Part shown: in pieces, positions 17,087 through 26,752 of the stretch
How positions within the stretch are numbered: position 1 is the first letter of the stretch
Layout of the letters: each line of letters begins with the position of its first letter
Assembly (NCBI RefSeq): GCF_001043025.1
Contig: NZ_JYLD01000006.1
Span: 1 to 64,000, forward strand
Length of the DNA stretch: 64,000 nucleotides
Reading direction: 5' to 3'
Source of the DNA: Pseudomonas helleri
Lineage (GTDB): Bacteria; Pseudomonadota; Gammaproteobacteria; Pseudomonadales; Pseudomonadaceae
The notes under the pieces: model-generated
Seen by the model: only the letters and a program-made list of their open reading frames with translations
Databases searched by the model: none
Told to the model about the DNA's origin: nothing
Program-made: the position numbers and the translations under genes

Positions 17087-18200
17087 CGAAACTCCCCTCT
17101 GGCACGTCTGGATGGCCGACCAGCGCAAGGTGCACACGCACCCCGTGCGGGCGGTTGGCGTCGATGCTCAAACGTGCGCCAATGCTGGCCGCCCGCTCAC
17201 GAATGATCGCCAGACCAAAATGGTTTTCTTCACCGGATGCAGGGCTCAGGCCGATGCCGTCGTCTTCGACTGACACCGATACCTCGCCGCCCTGGCTTTG
17301 CCGCAGTTCAATGCGCACATGCCGCGCGTGCGAGTGGCGCACTGCATTGGCCAGCGCCTCGCGGATGATCTGCAGCACCTGCAATTCGGTTTCCGCGCTC
17401 AAGGCGTTGTCGGCCAGCCGGTTATCCAGCTCGAAGACGATGATGCAACGCCGGGAAAACTCTGCCACCGAGTCTGCCAGGGCCTGGCGCAACGAGCGCC
17501 CGTCCATGGTCAGGCGGGCGCTGGTAATCAGTTCACGCACCTGGCGCTGTAACTGGCTCAAACCGCTGCGCAGTTCCTGGAGTACCGCGCCCGCCTGCTC
17601 AGGCGTGTTGATCTGCGCGTGCAGCACCCGCGCCTGAAACGACAGATAACCCAACTGCTGGGCCACGGAGTCGTGCAGCTCGCGGGCCAGGGCCGCGTGC
17701 TGCGAGGTGGCCTGCTTGCGCTGTTGCTCACGGCTGTAGCCGCGCACGCGCAGGGTGACGCTGAGCCCCTGGGCAACTTCGTTCAACAACTGGCGCCAAC
17801 TGCCATCGGCCGCCCGCGGGGTGTCCAGCAACAGCCAGCCCGACGGCACATCGGCGGCGGCAGCCGTGGCACACAACAACCGCTGCACGCCACGCCGCCG
17901 ACACGGGACGCAGGCATGCGCGGTGTCAGTTGCCGGGTGATCGAGCAAGGGGCAACCGGCCACTGCCGGGCAACGCTTGAGCACACCGCAGTGCGCAGTC
18001 TGCGGCCCCTCCTCGGCGAGCATCAGATCAAGCCTGGCCATCGGTAGCAGTGCTTCAAAACGGTCCAAAAAATCGCTCACGGCACTGTCCACGTGCAACT
18101 GACTCAAGGGCAGTTCGATCAGCAGCTTGCGCACGCTGCTTGCCTGTTCAGGGCGGACACGCCCCAACCAGAGCGGCCACCATCGCGATCGTGTTTGCAC
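17055..18200 (-). CDS. Histidine kinase (HisKA_3/NarX-like) with cysteine-rich N-terminal sensor
   Basis: A cytoplasmic kinase of about 381 residues with no membrane segment. The phospho-acceptor is H176 in ARELHDSVAQQLGYL, followed by the ATPase with EALANAVRHSHA, EDDGIGL and HFGLAIIRERA. The sensor part carries six cysteines at about 71, 77, 83, 97, 100 and 110, including a CVPC pair, suggesting a metal, iron-sulfur or thiol switch. The start is a GTG at 18200 with GGGAG nine bases upstream. The frame stays open to 18419 but would then overlap dmmA and its control region. Partner regulator and PAS protein follow on the same strand. Confidence 0.8.
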   Translation of the reverse strand: MQTRSRWWPLWLGRVRPEQASSVRKLLIELPLSQLHVDSAVSDFLDRFEALLPMARLDLMLAEEGPQTAHCGVLKRCPAVAGCPLLDHPATDTAHACVPCRRRGVQRLLCATAAAADVPSGWLLLDTPRAADGSWRQLLNEVAQGLSVTLRVRGYSREQQRKQATSQHAALARELHDSVAQQLGYLSFQARVLHAQINTPEQAGAVLQELRSGLSQLQRQVRELITSARLTMDGRSLRQALADSVAEFSRRCIIVFELDNRLADNALSAETELQVLQIIREALANAVRHSHARHVRIELRQSQGGEVSVSVEDDGIGLSPASGEENHFGLAIIRERAASIGARLSIDANRPHGVRVHLALVGHPDVPEGSFDAEHHLIADR

Positions 18201-18313
18201 TCTCGTTAACTCCCTGTGAACCCACGCAAACACGAGCAACTTCCGTGCCCCGGAGGCCCGCCACGCTTGGCTTATCTCCAAAGAGGTAGCCCTTTGGCCA
18301 GATTGAGAAGATT

Positions 18314-18346
18314 TTCCCCTTAGGAAACTATCTTCCCCAACAGGAA
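18314..18346. promoter_or_regulatory. Paired TTCC-N5/6-GGAA elements before dmmA
   Basis: TTCC-N5-GGAA at 18314-18326 and TTCC-N6-GGAA at 18333-18346 lie side by side, with their GGAA halves 20 bases apart. They end 56 bases before the dmmA start, in the region divergent from the kinase gene. The same element recurs near gmaS and the second purU. Confidence 0.6.
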
Positions 18347-18402
18347 ACACAAAACGCCACTTTCGCCCTGTTACTCGGGGTGGATCAGCCAGGACAGCCC
18401 AC

Positions 18403-18915
18403 ATGACGGATAGCCTCAATGCCGCCCTCGAGCAACGCCACAGCCTGCCGCGCTATCAGGCGGCGCCCCTTGGCGCCAATGCCCGCCAGCACCTCGTGGT
18501 CATGCAAAGCACTGCAGCCAGTGCGCCCTTTGTCTGCGAGCTGGAGCCGGCTCAGGTGTTGAACGCCGAGCACCCGGACTTTGCCCGACGCCTGCAACAG
18601 CTTCTGGGCAGCGCCACGGTGGGCAGCCACCTCTACGTGATGGGCGACGAGGCGTTTATGTGGCGCATCCACGGTCTGGCCCGCGACGCCGGGCTCGAAG
18701 AACAGGAAATCGACCTCAGCCATACCCTCAGCGGCCCGCGCCAGGTGTATTGCGTGCATTGCGGCCTGCTCCAGGCCGCCTCGCCCACCGCGCAACTGGC
18801 GTGCCTGGGCTGTGACGTCGAGCTGGAAGTGCGCGAGCATTTTTCCCGGCGGCTGGGCGCCTACATCGGCGTGTGCCGCAACCCGGACCAGCCGTATGCA
18901 GGAGCGCACTCATGA
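18403..18915 (+). CDS. dmmA: Dimethylamine monooxygenase subunit DmmA
   Basis: A protein of 170 residues of the DmmA family, a small accessory subunit of the four-part dimethylamine monooxygenase (heme-dependent oxidative N-demethylase). The C-terminal half has two cysteine pairs, YCVHC and CLGC, spaced like a zinc ribbon. The ATG has AGGA upstream and the stop overlaps the next start as ATGA. It is first in a collinear set with reductase, heme subunit and folate-binding subunit, the composition known for P. mendocina. Function is by family; the role of the ribbon is unknown. Confidence 0.85.
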   Translation: MTDSLNAALEQRHSLPRYQAAPLGANARQHLVVMQSTAASAPFVCELEPAQVLNAEHPDFARRLQQLLGSATVGSHLYVMGDEAFMWRIHGLARDAGLEEQEIDLSHTLSGPRQVYCVHCGLLQAASPTAQLACLGCDVELEVREHFSRRLGAYIGVCRNPDQPYAGAHS

Positions 18916-19838
18916 GTCGCCCGCTCCAGGTACAGGTCAGCGCCACGCGGATGCTCACTCAAGCCGTGCGCGAGTTCACCTTCACGCCATGCTCGGGCCA
19001 CTTGCCCGCGTTCTCCCCCGGCAGCCATGTGCAAGTCCATTTACCGTTGGCCACAGGCACGTTGCGCAATGCCTATTCGCTGACCAGCGATCCGGCCGAC
19101 AACCGCCACTACCGGATTGCCGTGCGCCTGCAAGAACACTCACGCGGCGGCTCGCGTTTTCTGCACCGCGAGGTGCAGGTGGGCGACACCCTGCAACTGT
19201 CGGCCCCGGCCAACCTGTTTGCTCTGCACTCGACCGCCAGCCTGCACATATTGATTGCCGGAGGCATCGGCATCACCCCGTTCATGGCCTACATCGCGGC
19301 CCTGGAGCAGCGCCAGGCAAACTTCGAATTGCACTACGTGTATCGCCAGGGCCAGAGCGATGCCTATGTCGATGAGTTGCAACAGCGCCTTGGCACGCGC
19401 CTGCACACCTATCCCCAACGGCCCGACCTGAACCGCATCCTGCGCGAGCGACCGCTGGGCAGCCACGTTTACAGCTGCGGCCCGCAACCCTTGCTCGATG
19501 CCGTTCGCCAACAGGCTAACGCCCTCGGCTGGCCCGCACAGCGGGTGCACTGGGAGGCCTTCAGTGCAGCGCAGCCCGGCCAGCCGTTTGACCTGAACCT
19601 GCTGCGCAGCGCCCGGCAACTGCGGGTCGGCGCCGAGCAAAGCCTGCTCGAAGCCCTGGAAGCTGCCGGGCTCAACGTGCCCAACCTGTGCCGTGGCGGT
19701 GTGTGCGGCCAATGCAAGGTGCGCCACAGCGGTGGCGTCATCGAGCACCGCGACAGTTTTCTGAGTCCCGCCGAGCAAGCCGAATTCTTAATGCCCTGCG
19801 TCTCGCGCGGCCACCCTTGCGTCTCGCTGGATCTCTAG
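18912..19838 (+). CDS. dmmB: Dimethylamine monooxygenase reductase subunit (PDR/VanB-type)
   Basis: A 308-residue electron-transfer protein: N-terminal flavin-binding barrel (RNAYSLTSDP), NAD(P)-binding part (ILIAGGIGITPFMAYI), and a C-terminal plant-type 2Fe-2S domain with cysteines in NLCRGGVCGQCKV and a fourth in LMPCVSRG. It passes electrons from NAD(P)H to the heme subunit encoded next. The start is an ATG overlapping the dmmA stop (ATGA), chosen over an upstream in-frame start at 18873 inside dmmA. The 12-base gap to the next gene holds its AGGAGG ribosome site. Confidence 0.88.
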   Translation: MSRPLQVQVSATRMLTQAVREFTFTPCSGHLPAFSPGSHVQVHLPLATGTLRNAYSLTSDPADNRHYRIAVRLQEHSRGGSRFLHREVQVGDTLQLSAPANLFALHSTASLHILIAGGIGITPFMAYIAALEQRQANFELHYVYRQGQSDAYVDELQQRLGTRLHTYPQRPDLNRILRERPLGSHVYSCGPQPLLDAVRQQANALGWPAQRVHWEAFSAAQPGQPFDLNLLRSARQLRVGAEQSLLEALEAAGLNVPNLCRGGVCGQCKVRHSGGVIEHRDSFLSPAEQAEFLMPCVSRGHPCVSLDL

Positions 19839-19850
19839 GAGGAGTCGACC

Positions 19851-20867
19851 ATGATCACCCCATCAAGCCCCGTGCTCAGCTACCGCGACGACTTCAGCTT
19901 TCGCAATAGCCCGGCCGCCATTCGCCGCTTTCCTTTCCCGTTCACCGAAGACAGCTACCTGTACTCGGTGAACATCGAACCCGCCACCTCCCGTGACCCT
20001 GGTTCGATTTATCACTGCGCGTTCGACATCGACGAACACTACCGCTCGGAGATGGCCGAACGCGCCCAGGTGCTGGACAAAGACCCGCGCCGCTATCTGG
20101 TCCTGCCGCACATGCAGGTGGCCGCCTGGGATGCCCTGCAACTGCTGATGGAAAGCCTTGCTGGCGATTACCCGCAGTGGTTCGTGCTCAATCGCGACGG
20201 CGAGCGCTGGCACTGGCGCAACCTGTTGCTGGACATTGATCAGCACTTTGTTTTCGGTGACGCCAGCAGCTTGCCGTGCGAACCGCTGGAGTTTATCGGG
20301 CGCCAGGTGCAAGGCGACTTCGCCCTGCTCGATCAACGCGACAACGACTTGTTTATGGACGCCGGCATCGTCACCAGCCCGGCCGACTGGTCGCTGGCCT
20401 TTGACGCTGGCATGAGCTTCAAACAGTGGCATTCGCCGGTGCCGATGGCCCATCAAATGGGCATTTTCGAACGGGCCCTGAAATACCTGCTCAACCTGCA
20501 AACAGGCCAGCCGGTAAGGCGCCTGAACTGGACGCTGACGATCAAGCCGCGCCTGGATTCATCACCCGAGACCTTTCACGAATGGGGCGCCGACCGCGGC
20601 CGCATCACCGCTGACAACGTCGGCCAGGAGGTGCACCTGCGCGTCGAGCTGCAAGTGATGCTGCGCCTTCCGCGCAGCAACGCGGTGATGTTCAGCATTC
20701 GCACCTACCTGATCAGCCTGCAAGAACTGGTGACCCAGCCCGGCTGGGGTTGCCGCCTGCACCGGGTGCTGCGCGACCTGCCCGAGCCGATTGCTGACTA
20801 CAAGGGCATGACCCGCTACCGCCAGACCCTGGTCGAGTGGCTGGCGCAATTCGATCCGCAGAGTTGA
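19851..20867 (+). CDS. Heme-dependent oxidative N-demethylase catalytic (alpha) subunit, DUF3445
   Basis: A 338-residue protein of the HODM-alpha/DUF3445 family, in which a PAS-like fold holds the catalytic heme that demethylates dimethylamine to methylamine with O2. Typical stretches are FPFPFTEDSYLYS, the PVPMAHQMGIFERALKYL helix, and NWTLTIKPRLDSS near the start of the second half; the end matches the family. A very strong AGGAGG ribosome site precedes the ATG. It lies between the reductase and the folate-binding subunit, completing the enzyme. The letter of the dmm symbol is left open because naming of this subunit differs between reports. Confidence 0.85.
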   Translation: MITPSSPVLSYRDDFSFRNSPAAIRRFPFPFTEDSYLYSVNIEPATSRDPGSIYHCAFDIDEHYRSEMAERAQVLDKDPRRYLVLPHMQVAAWDALQLLMESLAGDYPQWFVLNRDGERWHWRNLLLDIDQHFVFGDASSLPCEPLEFIGRQVQGDFALLDQRDNDLFMDAGIVTSPADWSLAFDAGMSFKQWHSPVPMAHQMGIFERALKYLLNLQTGQPVRRLNWTLTIKPRLDSSPETFHEWGADRGRITADNVGQEVHLRVELQVMLRLPRSNAVMFSIRTYLISLQELVTQPGWGCRLHRVLRDLPEPIADYKGMTRYRQTLVEWLAQFDPQS

Positions 20868-20908
20868 CCTCTGCCTCCTGACCCCTTCCTCCAGACAAGG
20901 ATTTTCAC

Positions 20909-22039
20909 ATGGCACATTCATGGCGTATTTCTGCACTGGCCGAGCGTCACCGCGCACTCGGCTCCCACCTCGAAGACTGGAACGGCATGGGCACTGCCTG
21001 GACCTATGCCAGCCCGCTGGCCGATCACCATGAGGCGATCCGCACCCGCGCAGGCTTGATGGACGTCTCGGGGCTGAAAAAAGTCCACTACGTCGGCCCG
21101 CATGCCGAGAGCCTGCTGCAATGGGCGACCACCCGCGACATCGCCAAGCTCTACCCCGGCAAGTCGGTGTACGCCTCGATGCTCGACGAAGAAGGCAAGT
21201 TCGTCGATGACTGCATCGTTTACCGCACCGGGCCCAACGCGTTCATGGTGGTGCACGGCGCAGGGACCGGCTACGAAATGCTCGTGCGTTCGGCGCAAGG
21301 TCGGCAAGTGGCGGTGCTGTTCGATGACGACCTGCACGACCTGTCGTTGCAAGGGCCGCTGGCGGTAGATTTTCTGGCGGAATACGTGCCGGGCATTCGC
21401 CAGCTGCCGTACTTCCACCACCTGCAAACCCGCCTGTTTGACCGCCCGGTGATGATTTCCCGGACCGGCTACACCGGCGAGCGCGGCTACGAGATCTTCT
21501 GCAAGGCCGCCGACGCACCGGCCATCTGGGACGCGATAGTCAAGCACGGCGCGGGCATGGGCATCATCCCGTGTGCCTTTACCGCGCTGGACTGGCTGCG
21601 GGTCGAAAGCGCACTGATGTTCTTCCCGTATGACAACTCGCAGATGTACCCCTTCGCCGACCAAAAGGCCGGGGACACGCTGTGGGAGATGGGCCTGGAC
21701 TTCACCGTCTCCCCTGACAAACGCGAGTTTCGCGGCGCCGAAGAGCACTTTCGTTTACGCGGCAAAGAGCGCTTCAAGATCGCTGGCGTGCTGCTCGACG
21801 GCGAACGCCCCGCCGAGGCGGGCGACACCCTGTGGCAAGGCGACAAACAGGTCGGGGTCATCACCTGCGCCATGTACTCGCGCCTGAGCAAACGCTCGAT
21901 GGCGATAGCCCGCCTGAGCGTCGACTGCGCTACCCCCGGCACGCCGTTGCAGGTGCGCGGCAGCCTCAATGCCAGCGCCGCCAGCCACGCCCTGCCCTTC
22001 GACGACCCGCAAAAAACCAAGCGCACGGCCAAAGGCTGA
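20909..22039 (+). CDS. GcvT-like tetrahydrofolate-binding subunit of the dimethylamine demethylase
   Basis: A 376-residue aminomethyltransferase-fold protein: DVSGLKKVHYVGPHAE, ISRTGYTGERGYEIF and the folate-site ALDWLRVESALMFF region are all recognisable. It lacks any oxidase domain, so it probably takes the formaldehyde released by the heme subunit onto tetrahydrofolate, as proposed for the delta subunit of the P. mendocina enzyme. AAGGA precedes the ATG. Next comes purU, which uses the resulting one-carbon folate after cyclohydrolase action. Family resemblance also extends to other folate-dependent demethylases such as DmdA; context decides for dimethylamine. Confidence 0.8.
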   Translation: MAHSWRISALAERHRALGSHLEDWNGMGTAWTYASPLADHHEAIRTRAGLMDVSGLKKVHYVGPHAESLLQWATTRDIAKLYPGKSVYASMLDEEGKFVDDCIVYRTGPNAFMVVHGAGTGYEMLVRSAQGRQVAVLFDDDLHDLSLQGPLAVDFLAEYVPGIRQLPYFHHLQTRLFDRPVMISRTGYTGERGYEIFCKAADAPAIWDAIVKHGAGMGIIPCAFTALDWLRVESALMFFPYDNSQMYPFADQKAGDTLWEMGLDFTVSPDKREFRGAEEHFRLRGKERFKIAGVLLDGERPAEAGDTLWQGDKQVGVITCAMYSRLSKRSMAIARLSVDCATPGTPLQVRGSLNASAASHALPFDDPQKTKRTAKG

Positions 22040-22070
22040 TCCGCACATTTTTTTACCCTCGGAGCCTTTG

Positions 22071-22937
22071 ATGAACACTTCGACCGAACATTACATCCTC
22101 AAGATCAACTGCCCGGCGACCTCCGGCATCGTTGCTGCGATCAGCGACTGCCTGGCCCGCCAGCAGTGCTACATCAGTGAACTGGCGCAGTTTGACGACG
22201 AGTTCACCGGGCAGTTTTTCATGCGTGCGGTGTTCCGTTTCAACAACGGCGTCACCGGTGACATAGACGCCTTGCGTGCCGGGCTGGGCGCTCTGGCCGG
22301 TGGTTTTGACATGCAGTGGCAACTGTTCTGCTCCAGTCAGCCCACCCGCGTGTTGCTGATGGTGAGCAAGTTCGACCATTGCCTGACCGACCTGCTGTAC
22401 CGCCACCGCAAGGGCGAACTGGACATGCAGATCACCGCCGTAGTGTCCAACCACCTGGACCTGCGGGCCATGGCCGAACGCGAAGGCATTCGCTTCATTT
22501 ACCTGCCGATCAGCAAAGACAACAAGGCCCGCCAGGAAGCCGAGCTGATGCGCATTGTCGACGAGACCGGAACTGACCTGGTGGTGCTCGCCCGCTACAT
22601 GCAGATCCTGTCTGACACCTTGTGCCAGCAACTGTCAGGCCGGGCGATCAACATTCATCACTCGTTCCTCCCCGGTTTCAAAGGCGCCAAGCCCTATCAC
22701 CAGGCGTACGACCGTGGCGTCAAGCTGATCGGCGCCACTGCCCACTACGTGACCAGCGACCTCGACGAAGGGCCGATCATCGAGCAGGAAATCCAGCGCG
22801 TTGATCACACCCACCTGCCCGACTCGCTGGTCGCTATCGGCCGCGACACCGAAACCGTGGCCCTTTCCAAAGCGCTGAAGTACCACCTGGAACACCGGGT
22901 GTTCATCAACCAGGACAAGACAGTGATCTTTCGCTGA
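22071..22937 (+). CDS. purU: Formyltetrahydrofolate deformylase, copy 1
   Basis: A 288-residue PurU: N-terminal ACT domain (residues about 8-90, [15 protein letters not shown]), then the formyl-transferase-like catalytic domain with [20 protein letters not shown] and [13 protein letters not shown]. It hydrolyses 10-formyl-tetrahydrofolate to formate and free folate, which recycles folate during demethylation. The start ATG has GGAG upstream; the frame is open earlier but overlaps the preceding gene. A very similar second copy lies at 55479-56345 in the methylamine cluster. Confidence 0.93.
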   Translation: MNTSTEHYILKINCPATSGIVAAISDCLARQQCYISELAQFDDEFTGQFFMRAVFRFNNGVTGDIDALRAGLGALAGGFDMQWQLFCSSQPTRVLLMVSKFDHCLTDLLYRHRKGELDMQITAVVSNHLDLRAMAEREGIRFIYLPISKDNKARQEAELMRIVDETGTDLVVLARYMQILSDTLCQQLSGRAINIHHSFLPGFKGAKPYHQAYDRGVKLIGATAHYVTSDLDEGPIIEQEIQRVDHTHLPDSLVAIGRDTETVALSKALKYHLEHRVFINQDKTVIFR

Positions 22938-22963
22938 TTCCCCCTTTTACCCGAGGCACGATC

Positions 22964-24331
22964 ATGACCTTACGCGTGGCAATCATCGGTGCCGGCCCTT
23001 GCGGCATGGCGCAACTTCGAGCCTTCCAGTCGGCCCGTGACAAGGGCGCCGAGATCCCCGAGCTGGTGTGTTACGAGAAGCAAAACGATTGGGGCGGCAT
23101 GTGGAACTACACCTGGCGCACCGGCCTGGATGAAAACGGCGAGCCGGTGCACGGCAGCATGTACCGCTACCTGTGGTCGAACGGGCCGAAAGAGTGCCTG
23201 GAGTTCGCCGACTACACCTTCGAAGAGCATTTTGGTCGCCCCATCGCCTCGTACCCGCCCCGTGAAGTGCTGTGGGACTACATCAAGGGCCGGGTCGAAA
23301 AAGCCGGAGTGCGCGACTACATCCGCTTCAACAATGCGGTGCGCCAAGTGACTTTCGATGAGGCCAGCCAGCGCTTTACCGTGCAGGCCCACGACTACAA
23401 CAGCGACACATTGACCAGCGAGCAGTTCGACTACGTGATCAACGCCTGCGGGCACTTTTCTACGCCCAAGGTCCCGTACTTCGAAGGCTTCGAGCAATTC
23501 GCCGGCCGCATCCTGCACGCCCATGATTTTCGCGAAGCGCTGGAGTTCAAGGGCAAGGACCTGCTGATTGTCGGCAGCAGCTACTCGGCCGAGGACATCG
23601 GTTCGCAATGCTACAAATACGGGGCACGGAGCATCACCAGTTGCTACCGCACCGCGCCCATGGGCTATGCCTGGCCGGACAACTGGGAAGAAAAACCGCA
23701 GCTGCAACGCCTGGAAAACAACCGCGCCTGGTTTGCCGATGGCAGCAGCAAGCACATCGATGCGGTGATTCTGTGCACCGGCTACAAGCATCATTTCCCG
23801 TTCCTGCCCGACGAATTGAGCCTCAAGACCGACAACCGCTTGTGGCCGATGAACCTCTACAAGGGCGTGTTCTGGGAACCCAACCCGCGCCTGATCTACC
23901 TCGGCATGCAAGATCAGTGGTACTCGTTCAACATGTTCGACGCCCAGGCCTGGTACGCCCGCGACGTGATTTTGGGGCGCATCCAGTTGCCCGACCACGC
24001 CCAGCGGACCGCCGACAGCCAGCAATGGCAGGCCCGTGAACAAACCCTGGAAACCAACCAGCAGATGTTCGAATTCCAGGGCGCGTATATCCAGGAGTTG
24101 GTTGATGCCACCGACTACCCGAGCTTCGACATCGCGGCGGTCAATCAAACCTTCCTGCACTGGAAGCATGACAAAGCCGAAAACATCATGGGTTATCGCG
24201 ACAAGTCGTACCGCTCGCTGATGACCGGCACCCAATCGCCGCCTCACCACACGCCGTGGCTGCATGCGCTGGACGACTCCATGGCGGCGTATCTGGGCGA
24301 GCCGCCCACCACCATCAAGTCGGTCGGCTGA
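22964..24331 (+). CDS. tmm: Trimethylamine monooxygenase (flavin-containing monooxygenase)
   Basis: A 455-residue class B flavin monooxygenase that oxidises trimethylamine to trimethylamine N-oxide with NADPH and O2. Visible are the FAD motif [11 protein letters not shown] near residue 8, the FMO fingerprint [11 protein letters not shown] starting at F179, the NADPH motif [12 protein letters not shown] near 203, and [11 protein letters not shown]. Length and the YAWPDNWEE and [14 protein letters not shown] stretches match bacterial Tmm rather than Baeyer-Villiger enzymes. GAGG precedes the ATG. It is followed 15 bases later by tdm, its next pathway step. Confidence 0.92.
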   Translation: MTLRVAIIGAGPCGMAQLRAFQSARDKGAEIPELVCYEKQNDWGGMWNYTWRTGLDENGEPVHGSMYRYLWSNGPKECLEFADYTFEEHFGRPIASYPPREVLWDYIKGRVEKAGVRDYIRFNNAVRQVTFDEASQRFTVQAHDYNSDTLTSEQFDYVINACGHFSTPKVPYFEGFEQFAGRILHAHDFREALEFKGKDLLIVGSSYSAEDIGSQCYKYGARSITSCYRTAPMGYAWPDNWEEKPQLQRLENNRAWFADGSSKHIDAVILCTGYKHHFPFLPDELSLKTDNRLWPMNLYKGVFWEPNPRLIYLGMQDQWYSFNMFDAQAWYARDVILGRIQLPDHAQRTADSQQWQAREQTLETNQQMFEFQGAYIQELVDATDYPSFDIAAVNQTFLHWKHDKAENIMGYRDKSYRSLMTGTQSPPHHTPWLHALDDSMAAYLGEPPTTIKSVG

Positions 24332-24346
24332 CCCGGGAGCCTGTTA

Positions 24347-26689
24347 ATGAATGCACCACGCATTTCCCGGCCCAACGAGCCCGGGTTGTTTGCCCGGGCG
24401 CCCAATCTGGAGCGCTACCGGGTGGTGGCGGGCGGCCTGACCCTGATCGCCTTGCAACCCGGTGACAGCCTGCAAGTGATCGACCTTGAAGGCCAGCAGC
24501 CGTGTGAGCTGCTGGCGCTCAATGCGCAAGGTGCCAGCGCGTTAAGCGATTGGGGGCTGAGCGCATCGGCCGCCAACACTTACCTGCGCACCCGACTGAG
24601 CCAGCCCACGCTGCAAGCCCGACGGATCACTCAAGCCCTGGGCAAACGCGCCATTGAGGCTAACAACCTGCCGCACCCGGCATTGCTCTGGGGCACCGAC
24701 AGCCCGGCCGGACACCAGCAGCAGTGGGTTGCCGAGGCAGAACGGCTGGTGCTCATCGCCGCCCCCGCCGAACCCACCGCGGTTGACCGCCAGTACCGCC
24801 CCAGCGAACTGCGGGTGTTGGTGACCCGGGCCAATCCCTCGGCCCTGCTGCTGCCCGCGCTGCCCGAGCCGTTGGCTGAACTGGTCGACGAATTCACCCT
24901 GCGCCCCGGCACGGCGCACAGCTATACCGTCGCCAAGGGCCAGTACGTGCAGGTACTGGATGTGGCTGGCCGGCAATGCTCTGACTTTGTCGCGCTGGAC
25001 CACAGGGCGCTGGATCGCGGCCTGGAGCTGGACCTCGACCAGACCGTGACCCGCACCCTGAACGGCAGCGCTTACCCGCTACCGGGCCTGTTTTCGAAGT
25101 TTTTCGACCGCCAGATGCAACCGATGCTCGAAGTGGTGCAAGACACCGTTGGCCGCCACGACTCCTTCGCCCTGGCCTGCGCGGCACGCTACTACGAAAC
25201 CCATGGCTATTTTGGGCACGACAACTGCAGCGACAACCTGAGCCGGGTACTCGCCGCGCATGGCGTACAACCCCGCGCCGGTTGGCCGGCGATCAATTTC
25301 TTCTTTAACACCGGGATCGATGCCCACCAGCACCTGACCCTCGACGAGCCCTGGTCACGCCCCGGCGATTACGTGCTGCTGCGGGCCATGACCGACCTGG
25401 TGTGTGGCAGCACGTCGTGCCCGGACGACATCGACCCGGCAAACGGCTGGAACCCGACGGACATTCATGTCCGCATCTACAGCGAAAAGGAGCGTTTTTC
25501 CATCGCCATGAGCACTCGAGCAACGGCGGATGCCGACCCGATCCTGACCCGCGAAAGCGCATTCCACGGGCGTACCCGCGCCCTCACCAGCAGTTTTGTC
25601 GACTACCGCAACTGGTGGCTGCCACTGCGCTACGACGGCTACGGCGCCATCGAGGAATACCTCGGCTGCCGCGAGCGGGTGGCGGTGATGGACCTCACCG
25701 CCCTGCGCAAATTCGAAATCCTCGGGCCGGACGCCGAAGCCTTGTTGCAGTACTGCCTGACCCGCGACGTGCGGCGCCTGGCAATCGGCCAGGTGGTGTA
25801 TTCAGCCATGTGCCACGAACACGGCGGCATGCTCGACGACGGCACTTTGCTGCGGCTGGGCCAGGACAATTTTCGCTGGATCTGCGGCGAGGACTACGCC
25901 GGGGTCTGGTTGCGTGAACAAGCACTAAAACTGGGCATGAAAGTCTGGATCAAGTCCGCCAGCGAGCAGATTCACAACCTCGCCGTACAAGGTCCGCGCA
26001 GCCGCGAGCTGCTGCAACAGATGGTCTGGACCCCGCCCGGCCAGCCAAGCATTGAAACCCTGGGCTGGTTCCGCTTTCTGGTGGGCCGCCTGGACGGTTA
26101 CGACGGCTGCCCGCTGATGATTTCACGCACCGGCTACACCGGCGAACTGGGCTTTGAGGTCTGGTGCCAGCCCGAAGATTCCGAGCGCGTCTGGGACCGG
26201 ATCTGGGCGCTGGGCCAACCCTTGGGCATCGTCCCGTTGGGCCTGGAAGCACTGGACATGCTGCGCATCGAAGCCGGTCTGATTTTTGCCGGGTATGAAT
26301 TCAGCGATCAGACCGATCCGTTTGAAGCCGGGATCGGTTTTTCAGTGCCGCTTAAAAGCAAAACCGATGACTTTATCGGCCGCGACGCCCTGCTGCGCCG
26401 CAGCGCCCACCCCGCGCACAAGCTGGTGGGCCTGCACCTGAGCGGCAACGAAGGCGCACACCACGGCGACCCGGTCTACCGTGGCCGGGCCCAGGTCGGG
26501 GTGGTCACCAGCGCCTGCCGCTCACCGCTGCTGGGCAGCAACATTGCTTTGTGCCGGGTGGATGTGGCGTGCAGCGAAGCCGGTACTGAGCTGGAAGTTG
26601 GAAAAGTCGATGGCCTGCAGAAGCGCATCAGCGCCACGGTCAGCGCAGCGATCTTCTATGACCCGGACAAGAGCCGGGTCCGTAGCTGA
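24347..26689 (+). CDS. tdm: Trimethylamine N-oxide demethylase
   Basis: A two-domain protein of 780 residues. The N-terminal part (to about residue 390) is DUF1989-like, with conserved cysteines C211, C294, C353 and C358 suited to a zinc site. The C-terminal part (about 400-780) is a GcvT-like folate-binding domain with ISRTGYTGELGFEVW and ALDMLRIEAGLIF. This fusion is diagnostic of Tdm, which splits the N-oxide into dimethylamine and formaldehyde and hands the latter to tetrahydrofolate. GGGAG precedes the ATG. It sits directly after tmm and before a permease. Confidence 0.92.
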   Translation: MNAPRISRPNEPGLFARAPNLERYRVVAGGLTLIALQPGDSLQVIDLEGQQPCELLALNAQGASALSDWGLSASAANTYLRTRLSQPTLQARRITQALGKRAIEANNLPHPALLWGTDSPAGHQQQWVAEAERLVLIAAPAEPTAVDRQYRPSELRVLVTRANPSALLLPALPEPLAELVDEFTLRPGTAHSYTVAKGQYVQVLDVAGRQCSDFVALDHRALDRGLELDLDQTVTRTLNGSAYPLPGLFSKFFDRQMQPMLEVVQDTVGRHDSFALACAARYYETHGYFGHDNCSDNLSRVLAAHGVQPRAGWPAINFFFNTGIDAHQHLTLDEPWSRPGDYVLLRAMTDLVCGSTSCPDDIDPANGWNPTDIHVRIYSEKERFSIAMSTRATADADPILTRESAFHGRTRALTSSFVDYRNWWLPLRYDGYGAIEEYLGCRERVAVMDLTALRKFEILGPDAEALLQYCLTRDVRRLAIGQVVYSAMCHEHGGMLDDGTLLRLGQDNFRWICGEDYAGVWLREQALKLGMKVWIKSASEQIHNLAVQGPRSRELLQQMVWTPPGQPSIETLGWFRFLVGRLDGYDGCPLMISRTGYTGELGFEVWCQPEDSERVWDRIWALGQPLGIVPLGLEALDMLRIEAGLIFAGYEFSDQTDPFEAGIGFSVPLKSKTDDFIGRDALLRRSAHPAHKLVGLHLSGNEGAHHGDPVYRGRAQVGVVTSACRSPLLGSNIALCRVDVACSEAGTELEVGKVDGLQKRISATVSAAIFYDPDKSRVRS

Positions 26690-26752
26690 TCGACGAACGT
26701 CACCCACTTTGCCTGCCCCACTACCACGCAATACAGACATGGGATCAAGAAG

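Noticed and set aside
18201..18419. N-terminal extension of the histidine kinase to 18419
   Set aside because: It would overlap dmmA and the TTCC/GGAA elements; the GTG at 18200 has a proper GGGAG site.
22938..22963. Search for a separate promoter before tmm
   Set aside because: Only a 26-base gap with a ribosome site; tmm is read from the upstream operon.
22970..24265. Long open frame (431 codons) antisense to tmm
   Set aside because: tmm has every expected motif and a ribosome site; the antisense product is Val/Ala/Gly/Arg-rich without recognisable domains, typical of a GC-rich shadow.
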